24,723 nucleotides of DNA from Thiomargarita sp. Its GTDB lineage: Bacteria > Pseudomonadota > Gammaproteobacteria > Beggiatoales > Beggiatoaceae. Positions 6,766-15,153 of this stretch are shown here, in pieces. The position numbers were made by a program, and so were the translations under genes. The stretch covers positions 1 through 24,723 of the forward strand of contig DAOVZS010000006.1 of the NCBI GenBank assembly GCA_030635005.1. Direction: 5' to 3'. Each line of letters opens with the position of its first letter. Position 1 is the stretch's first letter. The notes beneath the pieces are model-generated. The model had not been told where the DNA came from. It saw only the letters and a list, made by a program, of their open reading frames with translations, and searched no databases.

Positions 6766-7689
6766 ATGTTATCCTTTTTATTCAGTCGTTTACTCAGTAC
6801 GCTAACTGTTGTATTTGGTGTTGTGACTTTAATATTTTTACTTATTCATATCGTTCCGGGTGATCCGATACAAGCAATGTTGGGTGAAACAGCAACCCCT
6901 ACTGATATGGAAAGTTTACGACACGCTTTGGGTTTAGATCAATCATTGTGGACACAATGGTGGCTTTATATGACCAATTTATTGCAAGGTGATTTAGGGA
7001 CTTCTTTATATTCTAAAGAACCTATTGTGGATATGCTCATAGAACGCTTGCCAGCGACTTTAGAATTAGCATTTGCAGGATTACTCGTTGCTATATTGCT
7101 CGCATTCCCGCTAGGCAGTATCGCAGCATTACGTAAAGACAGTATTTATGATAATAGTGCAATGATGTTTTCTTTATTAGGCGTTTCTATTCCTAACTTT
7201 TGGTTAGGACCTATGCTTATCCTTCTTTTTTCGCTGACACTAGGGTGGTTCCCTGTGAGTGGGCGAGAAGGTGCCTTGTCATTAGTGTTACCGGCCATCA
7301 CTTTAGGAACGGCACTGGCTGCGATGTTAGCCCGTATGGTACGCGCCACTTTATTAGAAATTCTTAATGAAGACTATATTCGAACAGCACGTGCAAAAGG
7401 TTTACGTGAATCTGCTATTATCATCCATCATGCTTTACGTAATGCTTCTCTTCCTATTATTACGATTTTAGGATTGCAATTAGGAACATTATTAGGCGGT
7501 GCTGTGATTACTGAAATTATTTTTGCTTGGCCAGGCATTGGACAATTAACGATTGAATCCATAGAACGACGTGACTATCCTTTAGTGCAAGCATGTATTT
7601 TAGTCATCAGTCTAAGTTATGTCTTAGTCAATACATTCACTGATATTTTATATGCTTGGTTAGATCCGCGGGTGCGTTATAGTGCTTAA
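6766..7689 (+). CDS. ABC transporter permease, DppB/OppB type
   Basis: The 307-residue inner-membrane protein starts with MLSFLFSRLLSTLTVVFGVV (TM1) and the family signature IVPGDPIQAMLG at 29-40, then RLPATLELAFAGLLVAI and a binding-protein-dependent-transport EAA loop YIRTARAKGL at 204-213. It ends with DYPLVQACIL and DILYAWLDPRVRY, typical of peptide/nickel permeases (DppB, OppB, GsiC). It pairs with the permease at 7682, overlapping it by eight bases. No ATPase or substrate-binding protein is adjacent, so those must be encoded elsewhere. The start lacks an obvious Shine-Dalgarno sequence. The substrate is unknown; peptides are the most common in the family. Confidence 0.9.
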   Translation: MLSFLFSRLLSTLTVVFGVVTLIFLLIHIVPGDPIQAMLGETATPTDMESLRHALGLDQSLWTQWWLYMTNLLQGDLGTSLYSKEPIVDMLIERLPATLELAFAGLLVAILLAFPLGSIAALRKDSIYDNSAMMFSLLGVSIPNFWLGPMLILLFSLTLGWFPVSGREGALSLVLPAITLGTALAAMLARMVRATLLEILNEDYIRTARAKGLRESAIIIHHALRNASLPIITILGLQLGTLLGGAVITEIIFAWPGIGQLTIESIERRDYPLVQACILVISLSYVLVNTFTDILYAWLDPRVRYSA

Positions 7690-8488
7690 AACTCAAATTC
7701 TGATTCCTTTATCCATATTATTTATTTGGCTTATATTAGCAATTTTAGGTCCTTGGCTACCCTTAGATCCTAATCATATCATTTTACCCAATATTTTACA
7801 ATCTCCTTCTTTAGAAGAATATTTAGGTTATGATGACTTAGGGCGTCCCATTTTAGATCGCTTAATTATGGGTGCTAGAACATCTTTTTTTGTATCATTT
7901 TGGGTTATTTTTGTCTCTTTAACAGTCGGTACATTGTTAGGAGCATTAAGTGCTTGGTTTGGTGGTTATATTGATTTGATTTTTGTACGTATTATGGACA
8001 TCTTTTTAGCCTTTCCCGGTATTTTATTAGCGATCGCCTTATCAGCCATCATGGGACCTGGTATTGAAAATGTTGTATTTGCATTATCAGTGGTCGGCTG
8101 GGTTGGGTTTGCGAGAATAACGCGTGCACAAACCTTATCACTTAAACGACGAGAACATGTGATTGCTGCGATTGCTTTAGGCGCACAAACACCCCGTATT
8201 TTACGTTATCATATTATTCCATTACTATTAGCACCGATTATTATTGAGGCTACATTTGGGATTGCGGGTGTTGTCATTGCAGAAGCAGGCTTATCATTTT
8301 TAGGCTTAGGTGTGCAACCCCCTGCTGCTTCATGGGGCAGTATGATACGTGACGGTTCAAGCTATATGCTCATTGCACCGCATATGGTTTTAGCACCTGG
8401 ATTAACACTATTATTAGTTGTGTTATCTGTCAATATTTTGGGAGATAAGCTTCGCGATCTCTTGGATGTTAAAAATCATCAAAGCTAA
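7682..8488 (+). CDS. ABC transporter permease, DppC/OppC type
   Basis: The 268-residue protein has one N-terminal membrane segment (about 7-25), the DppC signature GYDDLGRPILDRLIMGARTS at 49-68, a cluster of further membrane segments and the cytoplasmic EAA loop HVIAAIALGAQTPRILRYHI at 159-178, then AEAGLSFLGLGVQPPAASWG. This is the usual heteromeric partner of the permease upstream. The start is GTG at 7682, overlapping the upstream stop by eight bases, so translation is probably coupled. Thirteen bases separate it from nagZ, which suggests the transporter and the glucosaminidase are co-transcribed. Confidence 0.9.
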   Translation: MLKTQILIPLSILFIWLILAILGPWLPLDPNHIILPNILQSPSLEEYLGYDDLGRPILDRLIMGARTSFFVSFWVIFVSLTVGTLLGALSAWFGGYIDLIFVRIMDIFLAFPGILLAIALSAIMGPGIENVVFALSVVGWVGFARITRAQTLSLKRREHVIAAIALGAQTPRILRYHIIPLLLAPIIIEATFGIAGVVIAEAGLSFLGLGVQPPAASWGSMIRDGSSYMLIAPHMVLAPGLTLLLVVLSVNILGDKLRDLLDVKNHQS

Positions 8489-8501
8489 AAGGAAATTACA
8501 A

Positions 8502-9539
8502 ATGTCAGTAGGCCCTTTAATGATAGATATCGAAGGATGCACTTTATCTCACGAAGATCGTGACATATTGCAACATCCTTTAGTGGGCGGAGTCATCCTA
8601 TTTACGCGGAATTATGAGTCTATTGAGCAACTTACAAGACTTACGACAGACATTCACGCATTACGTCAACCTTCCCTATTGATTGCAGTTGATCATGAAG
8701 GAGGAAGGGTACAACGTTTTCGTCAACACTTTGTGCATCTTCCGCCTTGTGCAAAATTAGGTGAGTTATATGATAGTCATTCTCAACAGGCTTTAACATT
8801 AAGTGAACAAATGGGTTGGTTAATGGGGGCTGAATTACGATCTGTTGGGATAGATTTTAGCTTCGCACCTATTTTAGATTTAGGGGGAGGTTTGAGTACA
8901 GTCATTGGAGATCGTGCTTTTCATGCCAAACCAGAGGTGGTGGCTGAGCTTGCTCGTGCTATGATGGTAGGCATGCATCAAGCTGGGATGATAGCAGTAG
9001 GTAAACATTTTCCTGGACATGGCACTGTCGCCGCTGATTCACATATTGATGTTCCTGTAGATGAACGTCATTTTGTTGATTTACAATTTAAAGACTTATT
9101 ACCCTTTGAACGTATGATCCATTATGGATTATCTGCTATTATGCCTGCACATGTCATTTATCCTCAAATAGATACGCAACCTGCGGTATTTTCTGAACAT
9201 TGGTTGCAAGGTATTTTACGTCAGAAGTTAAATTTTCAAGGGGTTATTTTTAGTGATGATTTGAGCATGGCGGGGGCTGCGGTGATGGGAGATGCATTGG
9301 CACGTATGCGACAGGCTTTACAAGCTGGATGTGATATGGTATTAGTGTGTAATCATCGGGAAGATGTTATTTATATTTTGGATCATTTTGGAAAATATAA
9401 TCTTCCCAGATCTCAAGCCCGTTTAATCCGTTTACATAGACGTGCCGTACCAAATTGGGATAATTTACAGGACACTGATTGGGATAATTTACATGCTACT
9501 GAAAAATGGTCACAAGTGGCACAAGCGTTATCTTTTTAA
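8502..9539 (+). CDS. nagZ: NagZ, cytoplasmic beta-N-acetylglucosaminidase
   Basis: NagZ is a GH3 family enzyme that removes GlcNAc from anhydro-muropeptides in peptidoglycan recycling. The start ATG at 8502 (MSVGPLMIDIEG) has AAAGGAAA a few bases upstream; the open frame continues 28 codons further up inside the permease gene but that extension has no NagZ similarity. The 345-residue product shows AVDHEGGRVQRF at 62-73, KHFPGHG at 168-174 with DSH at 179-181 (the catalytic-loop histidine), and FSDDLSMAG at 250-258 containing the nucleophile aspartate. The C-terminus carries a short duplicated WDNL segment. The gene follows dppC by 13 bases and precedes the VWA gene by 27. Confidence 0.95.
   Translation: MSVGPLMIDIEGCTLSHEDRDILQHPLVGGVILFTRNYESIEQLTRLTTDIHALRQPSLLIAVDHEGGRVQRFRQHFVHLPPCAKLGELYDSHSQQALTLSEQMGWLMGAELRSVGIDFSFAPILDLGGGLSTVIGDRAFHAKPEVVAELARAMMVGMHQAGMIAVGKHFPGHGTVAADSHIDVPVDERHFVDLQFKDLLPFERMIHYGLSAIMPAHVIYPQIDTQPAVFSEHWLQGILRQKLNFQGVIFSDDLSMAGAAVMGDALARMRQALQAGCDMVLVCNHREDVIYILDHFGKYNLPRSQARLIRLHRRAVPNWDNLQDTDWDNLHATEKWSQVAQALSF
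9454..9493 (+). repeat. Short 24-bp in-frame duplication in nagZ
   Basis: The 16-mer ATTGGGATAATTTACA occurs at 9454-9469 and again at 9478-9493, a 24-base period that keeps the frame. It duplicates an eight-residue unit beginning WDNL near the NagZ C-terminus, outside the catalytic region. Confidence 0.8.
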
Positions 9540-9566
9540 CATCTATAAAAATGAGGATAAAAATTA

Positions 9567-10262
9567 ATGAGTAAACGCCCTGGTGGTCAACTCGCCACAC
9601 GTCCCTTACATTTTATTTGGATCGCTGATTGTTCAGGATCCATGAGTGTTTCTGGAAAAATACAGGCTTTAAATACAGCTATTCGTGAGGCTATTCCCCA
9701 AATGCGCTTGGTTGCGGAAGAGAATCCCAATGCCAAAGTATTGGTTCGTGCAATTAAATTTTCTGATGGGGCAGAATGGCATATTGAAGCCCCAACACAA
9801 ATTAATGATTTAAAATGGGTTAATTTAACGACCGGTGGTTTGACTGATATGGGGGAAGCACTGGAGTTGTTATCAGAACAATTACAAATACCGCCCATGA
9901 CAGATCGAGCTTTACCCCCCGTTTTAGTGCTTATTTCTGATGGACAACCCACAGATAATTTTGAAAAAGGGCTTAAAACTTTAATGGATTTACCTTGGGG
10001 CAAAAATGCGGTACGCATTGCCATTGCAGTAGGTGAATATGTTAATCTGGAAGTATTACAGCAGTTCATTGGTAATCCTGATATCAAACCTTTGCAAGCC
10101 AATAATGCTGAACAATTATTGAAATATATCAAGTGGGCTTCAACTGCTATTCTAAAATCAGCCTCTTCCCCTCCCAGTCAACTTAATAACAAACAAAAAT
10201 CAGGTGTCAATCTTCCAAAATTACCTGATAACACGCCTTTTTCGGCAGAGGATATATGGTAG
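9567..10262 (+). CDS. VWA-domain protein, TerY-like
   Basis: The 231-residue protein is a von Willebrand factor A domain with an intact metal-ion-dependent adhesion site: DCSGS at 21-25, TD at 93-94 within TTGGLTDMGEAL, and SDGQPTD at 124-130. It has no signal peptide or membrane segment, so it is probably cytoplasmic. The layout resembles TerY and related VWA proteins, which Aravind and colleagues describe together with a PP2C phosphatase and a protein kinase as the TerY-P triad. The last 30 residues are a low-complexity polar tail. It overlaps the following PP2C gene by seven bases, so the two are surely co-translated. AGGA and an A-rich spacer precede the ATG. Confidence 0.88.
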   Translation: MSKRPGGQLATRPLHFIWIADCSGSMSVSGKIQALNTAIREAIPQMRLVAEENPNAKVLVRAIKFSDGAEWHIEAPTQINDLKWVNLTTGGLTDMGEALELLSEQLQIPPMTDRALPPVLVLISDGQPTDNFEKGLKTLMDLPWGKNAVRIAIAVGEYVNLEVLQQFIGNPDIKPLQANNAEQLLKYIKWASTAILKSASSPPSQLNNKQKSGVNLPKLPDNTPFSAEDIW

Positions 10263-11059
10263 CGAAAAAAGCATATTGGCAAATTCTGGGGGCAAGTGTA
10301 CGAGGTTCATTTCATTATCAGCATCATTTGCCAAATCAAGATGCTATGAAATGGGATTTTGAGTCTTCAAATTCCAGTATTTTGGCAATTTCTGATGGTC
10401 ATGGCAGTGACAAATGTTTTCGGAGTGATAAGGGGGCAAGAATTGCGGTTCATGTAGCTATTAATACGATTAAACGATTTCTAGCAAGTGATCAGAACAT
10501 ATTGAATCAACAGATTGTCAGTCAAGAATTACCACAAGAAATCGCGCTGCATTGGAAAAAATTAGTCAGAGATGATATTCAACAACATCCTTTTTCAGAA
10601 ACAGAATTAAACCTCTTAAAAGGTAAAAGTAACACTTTAGCTTATGGGACAACGTTACTCACTGTCTTGGCAACACAGCACTTTATCATTTATTGGCAAA
10701 TTGGTGATGGTGATATTTTGATTATTGACCATCAGGCAATGGTTACAAGAGCTATTCCAAAAGATGAACATTTGATTGCAAATCAAACAACATCGCTTTG
10801 TGCAAACGCTGCTTGGGAAGATTTTCGATGTTATGTGCAACAAGAGCACTTACCTAAATTTATTTTATTAGCCAGCGATGGTTATGGAAACTCCTTTTCT
10901 GATGATGAGAATTTCTTTAAAGTCGGTTCTGATATTGGAAAATTAATAGATTCAGAAGGTTCCAGTTTTGTTAAGGAAAATTTAGAATCTTGGCTTGTTG
11001 AAACATCACAAAATGGTAGCGGTGATGATATCACTATGGGTTTTATTTTTCAAGAGTAA
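10256..11059 (+). CDS. PP2C-type Ser/Thr protein phosphatase
   Basis: The 267-residue protein is a PPM/PP2C phosphatase (PP2C_2-like). The metal-binding residues are all present: QD at 28-29, ISDGHGS at 45-51, GTT at 131-133, QIGDGDI at 148-154, ASDG at 206-209 and GDDIT at 256-260. It has no signal peptide. It overlaps the VWA gene by seven bases. In the TerY-P triad a protein kinase is the expected third gene; here the third gene has no kinase motifs. The likely role is to dephosphorylate a protein whose state the VWA and LRR partners sense, but the substrate is not visible from sequence. Confidence 0.9.
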   Translation: MVAKKAYWQILGASVRGSFHYQHHLPNQDAMKWDFESSNSSILAISDGHGSDKCFRSDKGARIAVHVAINTIKRFLASDQNILNQQIVSQELPQEIALHWKKLVRDDIQQHPFSETELNLLKGKSNTLAYGTTLLTVLATQHFIIYWQIGDGDILIIDHQAMVTRAIPKDEHLIANQTTSLCANAAWEDFRCYVQQEHLPKFILLASDGYGNSFSDDENFFKVGSDIGKLIDSEGSSFVKENLESWLVETSQNGSGDDITMGFIFQE

Positions 11060-11081
11060 TATTTAAATCAGGTTAAATGAA

Positions 11082-12017
11082 ATGGATGATACCCCACGTC
11101 AAAAACTACATTATCTTATCAAGAAGTATGGTATTGAACTTTGTGATGATGCCAATAAATTAGAAGCGATGTTACGTGATTTATGCCCCCAAAATAAACG
11201 TGAGATTAATCTTATTATCGGTGCACAAAAAGAAAAAGTAGCTGATAATTTGATTAAATCTACTGCGAATACCCCTAAAGAAATTCTAATCGCAAGATTT
11301 ACACAACGTTTATATGATAATCTAGGTACCGCTGAGCATTTTGCTAAATGGGCTGTGGAAACTTGGGTATTTGCATTGGGTAGCAAAATTCCTGGTGAAC
11401 ATACGCTCTCCCAACCCATACAACAGCATATCAATGCACCCAAACCTTCTAAATTAGTGATTCATCACCGTAAAAAAACAACGGCTGCAACGACATTAAA
11501 ATTATCCACAAAACTAACCCCAATGGATGTCAAATGGTGGCAACAATTAGATGAGGAATGGCGAAAGTTATTCATGAAGGCTATTGAAAATAGTCGTCAT
11601 CCTAATAGAAAGAATTTAATGGAAATTAATAAACAGGAATTAATAGATATTATTAATTTAAAACGCTTAGATTGTAATACAAGCGAACTACATACTTTAG
11701 AACCTGTGACATATTTAAAGCAACTTCAAATATTAGATTGTAGTTTTAATCTAATTAGTAGCTTAAAACCACTTCAATCTTTGATAAGGTTGCAAGAGGT
11801 CAATTGCAGTTTAAATATGTTAATTAATGATTTAGTGCCCCTTCAAGAATTAAGAGATTTAGAACAGCTAGATTGTAGTTTTACGTCTATTCACGACTTA
11901 ACAAGTATCGTACATTTAAAAAAATTAAGAGTTTTAAATTGTCAAGAAACACCGTTAGGTGAACATGCAAGAATATTCTTCAAACAAGACAATCCACAAT
12001 GTGACCTCATTTTTTAG
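11082..12017 (+). CDS. Leucine-rich-repeat protein with an N-terminal helical signalling-associated domain
   Basis: The 311-residue protein has three parts. Residues 5-100 (LHYLIKKYGIELCDD, LEAMLRDLCPQNKREI, FAKWAVETWVFALG) match, from memory, a helical module often attached to protein kinases, SUMF1 and TIR proteins in cyanobacteria and similar bacteria. Residues 100-145 are a polar linker. Residues 150-170 hold WWQQLDEEWRKLF, a pre-LRR segment, and about 190-295 hold four to five leucine-rich repeats of the bacterial LxxLxxLxxLxxLdCsxN type (LQILDCSFNLISSLKPLQSL and related units). LRRs usually bind proteins. The gene follows the PP2C gene by 22 bases and is presumably co-transcribed. It could be the target or adaptor of the phosphatase. 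Confidence 0.8.
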   Translation: MDDTPRQKLHYLIKKYGIELCDDANKLEAMLRDLCPQNKREINLIIGAQKEKVADNLIKSTANTPKEILIARFTQRLYDNLGTAEHFAKWAVETWVFALGSKIPGEHTLSQPIQQHINAPKPSKLVIHHRKKTTAATTLKLSTKLTPMDVKWWQQLDEEWRKLFMKAIENSRHPNRKNLMEINKQELIDIINLKRLDCNTSELHTLEPVTYLKQLQILDCSFNLISSLKPLQSLIRLQEVNCSLNMLINDLVPLQELRDLEQLDCSFTSIHDLTSIVHLKKLRVLNCQETPLGEHARIFFKQDNPQCDLIF

Positions 12018-12021
12018 AGCA

Positions 12022-12792
12022 TTAGCAATTTTCTTGCATAGAACGTTCTTTTAATATTAAAAAACGTAAACTGCCAATATGATTGGCTAAGATATTTTGT
12101 AAGAGATCAGAAGGACGAATGCCAATAGAAAGCTGGGTTCTCATATGTGTAATCGCACTTAAACCATTATCTATTGCTTCAAGCGTTGCGATAGAAAAAC
12201 TTCTGTTGTTAAAATCATCGTTAATCAATTGGGTTAACCATATTATCTTATCTTTTTGAGTGTTTTGGGCGAGAGGCTGTACTTCTTTTAAATTTTGATA
12301 TATCTCAAAAAAATGTAACACGGTCAAACATATAAAACCTTTATGAGATTGCATGGTTTCTCCATAATCCAAGTCTTTTAACATGAGCTGATAGTCATTA
12401 TATAGCGTTAAAACCTTTTGGATATGTTGTTTGAATTTTTGTTGAGACAGTATTCTAATCAATCTATTTATTTCAATCTCATTAAATAAAAAGAGTTTTT
12501 GAGAGAGAAAAATAAGTCGTTCAAAAAACACACTGATAATTTTTTCCGTTTCATTATTCATTTTATTAATAGCATATTCAAGTGAATATTTTACACTAGA
12601 ATAAGATACTGGAATAATGGTTTTTAATTCAAGGCGACTAATCGTTTCCTTTTTGTCAAAAATCTTAAACAGTTCATCTCTTTGTTCACTCATACCTGTC
12701 ATAATTTCTGCAATACAGCAAAGCACTAAGGTGTCAGACAAAATGGCATGATTATTTTCAATTTTTTCAAACAGTAAATGATATTCATTCAT
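12022..12792 (-). CDS. Unrecognised helical protein
   Basis: A 256-residue protein of no family I recognise. It is predicted mostly helical, rich in Ile, Leu, Lys and Glu, with no signal peptide, no clear membrane segment and no catalytic signature. GGAG six bases before the ATG at 12792 fits this start better than the ATG four codons upstream. It converges on the LRR gene with only four bases between their stops, and shares a divergent promoter region with glgB. Its composition resembles its neighbours, so recent transfer is not evident. Function unknown. Confidence 0.7.
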   Translation of the reverse strand: MNEYHLLFEKIENNHAILSDTLVLCCIAEIMTGMSEQRDELFKIFDKKETISRLELKTIIPVSYSSVKYSLEYAINKMNNETEKIISVFFERLIFLSQKLFLFNEIEINRLIRILSQQKFKQHIQKVLTLYNDYQLMLKDLDYGETMQSHKGFICLTVLHFFEIYQNLKEVQPLAQNTQKDKIIWLTQLINDDFNNRSFSIATLEAIDNGLSAITHMRTQLSIGIRPSDLLQNILANHIGSLRFLILKERSMQENC

Positions 12793-12829
12793 TATCAACT
12801 CCATTTATTAAGTAGTACTCAATTGGATA

Positions 12830-12858
12830 ATTTTGACATAATTTTCATTTTTTTTCAA
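12830..12858 (-). promoter_or_regulatory. Possible promoter for the unrecognised gene
   Basis: On the minus strand TTGAAA (12858-12853) is followed after 17 bases by CAAAAT (12835-12830). It overlaps the -35 of the divergent glgB promoter, so the two could exclude each other. The -10 is a weak match. Confidence 0.3.
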
Positions 12859-12862
12859 TGAT
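12833..12862 (+). promoter_or_regulatory. Possible glgB promoter
   Basis: A perfect -35 TTGACA (12833-12838) is followed after 18 bases by AATGAT (12857-12862), a 4/6 match to the -10 consensus, about 20 bases before the glgB ATG. The leader would be very short and only a weak AAGAG precedes the start. Confidence 0.4.
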
Positions 12863-12883
12863 ATTTAAGAGCGCATAAAAGAT

Positions 12884-15046
12884 ATGACACACTTAAAACT
12901 AGATATTGAATTACAAAAAATCATTGAAGCCCGTCATCATGATCCTTTTTCTGTGTTAGGTAAACATACAGTGAAAGGAAAAACATTCATACGTGTCTAT
13001 ATACCTTTTGCTGAACAAGTGAGCATTGCAGAAGGGCACTTCTCTATGCATAGAATTAAAGGAACTGATTTATTTGAGTGGCAAGGACAAGAGAAAATTT
13101 CTAAACATTATCGTTTAATTTGGCGTGATAAAGAACATTGTGATCATATTTCTCATGATCCTTATAGTTTTTCTCCGCAATTGTCTGATTTTGATATGCA
13201 CTTATTTAGTGAGGGGAAGCATTGGCATGCGTATCGTTTTTTAGGAGCACATGTGCATGAAGCAGATGGGATAGGCGGAATACGTTTTGCTGTTTGGGCA
13301 CCTAATGCTGAACGTGTCAGTGTCATAGGTGATTTTAATCGTTGGGATGGACGTGCTCATAGCATGCGTCTTTATGAAAGTCATGGTATTTGGGAAATAT
13401 TCATTCCTGATATTGCAGCGGGTATTTTATATAAATTTGAAATTCGTAACAAACAAACAGGTAAAATTTCCAGAAAGTCTGATCCTTATGGCCAACAGTT
13501 TGAGGTGCGTCCGAGCACGGCTTCTATTGTCACACATCATAAAGATTATATTTGGACGGATAGCCAGTGGATAAAAAAACGCAAAAAATGGGATTGGCAA
13601 CATGCGCCGATGTCTATTTATGAGGTACATTTGGGATCATGGCAACGCGGACCTGAAGGTGAATTTCTCAATTATCGTGAATTAGCGACACGTTTGATCG
13701 ATTATGTGACTGAAATGGGCTTTAGTCATATTGAATTATTGCCTATTACAGAACATCCATTGGATGGTTCTTGGGGTTATCAAACGACCGGCTATTATGC
13801 ACCGACCAGTCGTTATGGCACTCCTAACGATTTTCGATATTTTATAGAATCTTGTCATCAACATAATATTGGTGTGTTTTTAGATTGGGTACCTGCTCAT
13901 TTTCCTAAAGATACACATGGATTAGCACAGTTTGATGGTACGCCGCTGTATGAACATGAGGATCCTAGGAAAGGAGAGCATTTAGATTGGTCAACATTGA
14001 TTTATAATTATAGTCGTTATGAGGTGAAAAATTTTTTACTTTCAAGTGCTATATATTGGATGGAAGAAATGCATATTGATGGATTACGGGTAGATGCGGT
14101 GGCTTCTATGTTGTATTTAGATTATTCTCGTGAAGATTGGATTCCCAATGAATTTGGGGGACGTGAAAATTTAGAGGCTGTTGATTTTTTACGTGAATTG
14201 AATTCTGTAGCACACAGTGAACATCCTGGGGTGTTGATCATGGCAGAAGAATCCACTTCTTGGCCTAATGTGACAGGGAAAGATGGTTTAGGTTTTGATC
14301 TTAAATGGAATATGGGCTGGATGAATGATAGTTTAAATTATATGTCTAAAGATCCTATTCATCGTAAGTATTATCAAGATCAGATTACGTTTAGTCTATT
14401 ATATGCGTTTACAGAAAATTTCCTACTCCCGTTTTCACATGATGAGGTTGTTCATGGTAAAGGTTCTATGCTTACCAAAATGCCGGGAGATGAATGGCAA
14501 CAGTTTGCAAATTTACGCTTATTGTATCTTTACATGTTTACGCATCCTGGTAAAAAGTTACTGTTTATGGGCACAGAGTTTGGTCAAGGCTTAGAATGGA
14601 ATAGTGCACATACTTTAGATTGGAAAATATTAGCGTATCCTTATCATCAAGGATTACAACAATTAGTTAAGGATTTAAATCGGCAGTATCACCAATCTTA
14701 TGCATTACACCAATATGAATTTGAATGGAAAGGTTTTGAATGGATTGATTGTCATGATTTAGAACAATCTGTTTTAGTGTATTCACGCCATGCAGATCAA
14801 GAAATGTTCATTATTGTACTTAATTTTACACCTGTACCTCGTTATCATTATCGTATTGGTGTTGCAAAATTGGGTCAATATACAGAAATACTTAATTCTG
14901 ATGCGTGCTGTTATGGGGGAAGTAATGTGGGTAATGGGGCAACGGTGTTGTATGCAGAAGAGAAATCTTGGATGGATAAGCCTTATTCCCTTTCTATAAC
15001 ATTACCCCCTTTAGCAGGTTTGATCATCACATTAAAAACAAATTAA
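12884..15046 (+). CDS. glgB: GlgB, 1,4-alpha-glucan branching enzyme
   Basis: The 720-residue product is a full-length GH13 family 9 branching enzyme, which makes alpha-1,6 branches in glycogen. A CBM48-type N-domain repeat is seen at about 15-110 and 130-210 (FAVWAPNAERVSVIGDFNRW at 135-154). The catalytic barrel shows DWVPAHFPKD at 334-343, DGLRVDAV at 399-406 with nucleophile Asp404, AEEST at 454-458 with the acid/base glutamate, and SHDEVVHGKGS at 518-528 with Asp520. No other glycogen gene is adjacent, so glgA, glgC and glgP must lie elsewhere. It implies glycogen storage in this organism. Confidence 0.95.
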   Translation: MTHLKLDIELQKIIEARHHDPFSVLGKHTVKGKTFIRVYIPFAEQVSIAEGHFSMHRIKGTDLFEWQGQEKISKHYRLIWRDKEHCDHISHDPYSFSPQLSDFDMHLFSEGKHWHAYRFLGAHVHEADGIGGIRFAVWAPNAERVSVIGDFNRWDGRAHSMRLYESHGIWEIFIPDIAAGILYKFEIRNKQTGKISRKSDPYGQQFEVRPSTASIVTHHKDYIWTDSQWIKKRKKWDWQHAPMSIYEVHLGSWQRGPEGEFLNYRELATRLIDYVTEMGFSHIELLPITEHPLDGSWGYQTTGYYAPTSRYGTPNDFRYFIESCHQHNIGVFLDWVPAHFPKDTHGLAQFDGTPLYEHEDPRKGEHLDWSTLIYNYSRYEVKNFLLSSAIYWMEEMHIDGLRVDAVASMLYLDYSREDWIPNEFGGRENLEAVDFLRELNSVAHSEHPGVLIMAEESTSWPNVTGKDGLGFDLKWNMGWMNDSLNYMSKDPIHRKYYQDQITFSLLYAFTENFLLPFSHDEVVHGKGSMLTKMPGDEWQQFANLRLLYLYMFTHPGKKLLFMGTEFGQGLEWNSAHTLDWKILAYPYHQGLQQLVKDLNRQYHQSYALHQYEFEWKGFEWIDCHDLEQSVLVYSRHADQEMFIIVLNFTPVPRYHYRIGVAKLGQYTEILNSDACCYGGSNVGNGATVLYAEEKSWMDKPYSLSITLPPLAGLIITLKTN

Positions 15047-15066
15047 ATCCTTTTGCATCACTGACA

Positions 15067-15142
15067 GCCCGTTCGGGCAAAAAGGCACAACCGACTCTAA
15101 GCCTTAAATAGCTCTCCTGAATTTCAGGAAAGTAGGTTGTGC
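15067..15142. repeat. Folded intergenic repeat after glgB (module A, extended)
   Basis: This 76-base element in the 107-base gap between glgB and the convergent large gene holds a GCCCG/CGGGC hairpin (15067-15078), the 19-mer AAGGCACAACCGACTCTAA (15082-15100) repeated exactly at 24579-24597, an inner TCCTGAA/TTCAGGA hairpin (15115-15129), and GGTTGTGC (15135-15142), which pairs with GCACAACC (15085-15092) to enclose the inner hairpin. It may also act as a bidirectional terminator. Confidence 0.75.
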
Positions 15143-15153
15143 TTTCGCCATCG

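Noticed and set aside
8418..8501. Upstream extension of nagZ inside the dppC gene
   Set aside because: The extension has no NagZ similarity, and the ATG at 8502 has a good AAAGGAAA before it.
9587..10132. Long 181-residue antisense ORF within the VWA gene
   Set aside because: It lies opposite an intact VWA domain with MIDAS residues and has no recognisable motif, no ribosome-binding site and an odd composition.
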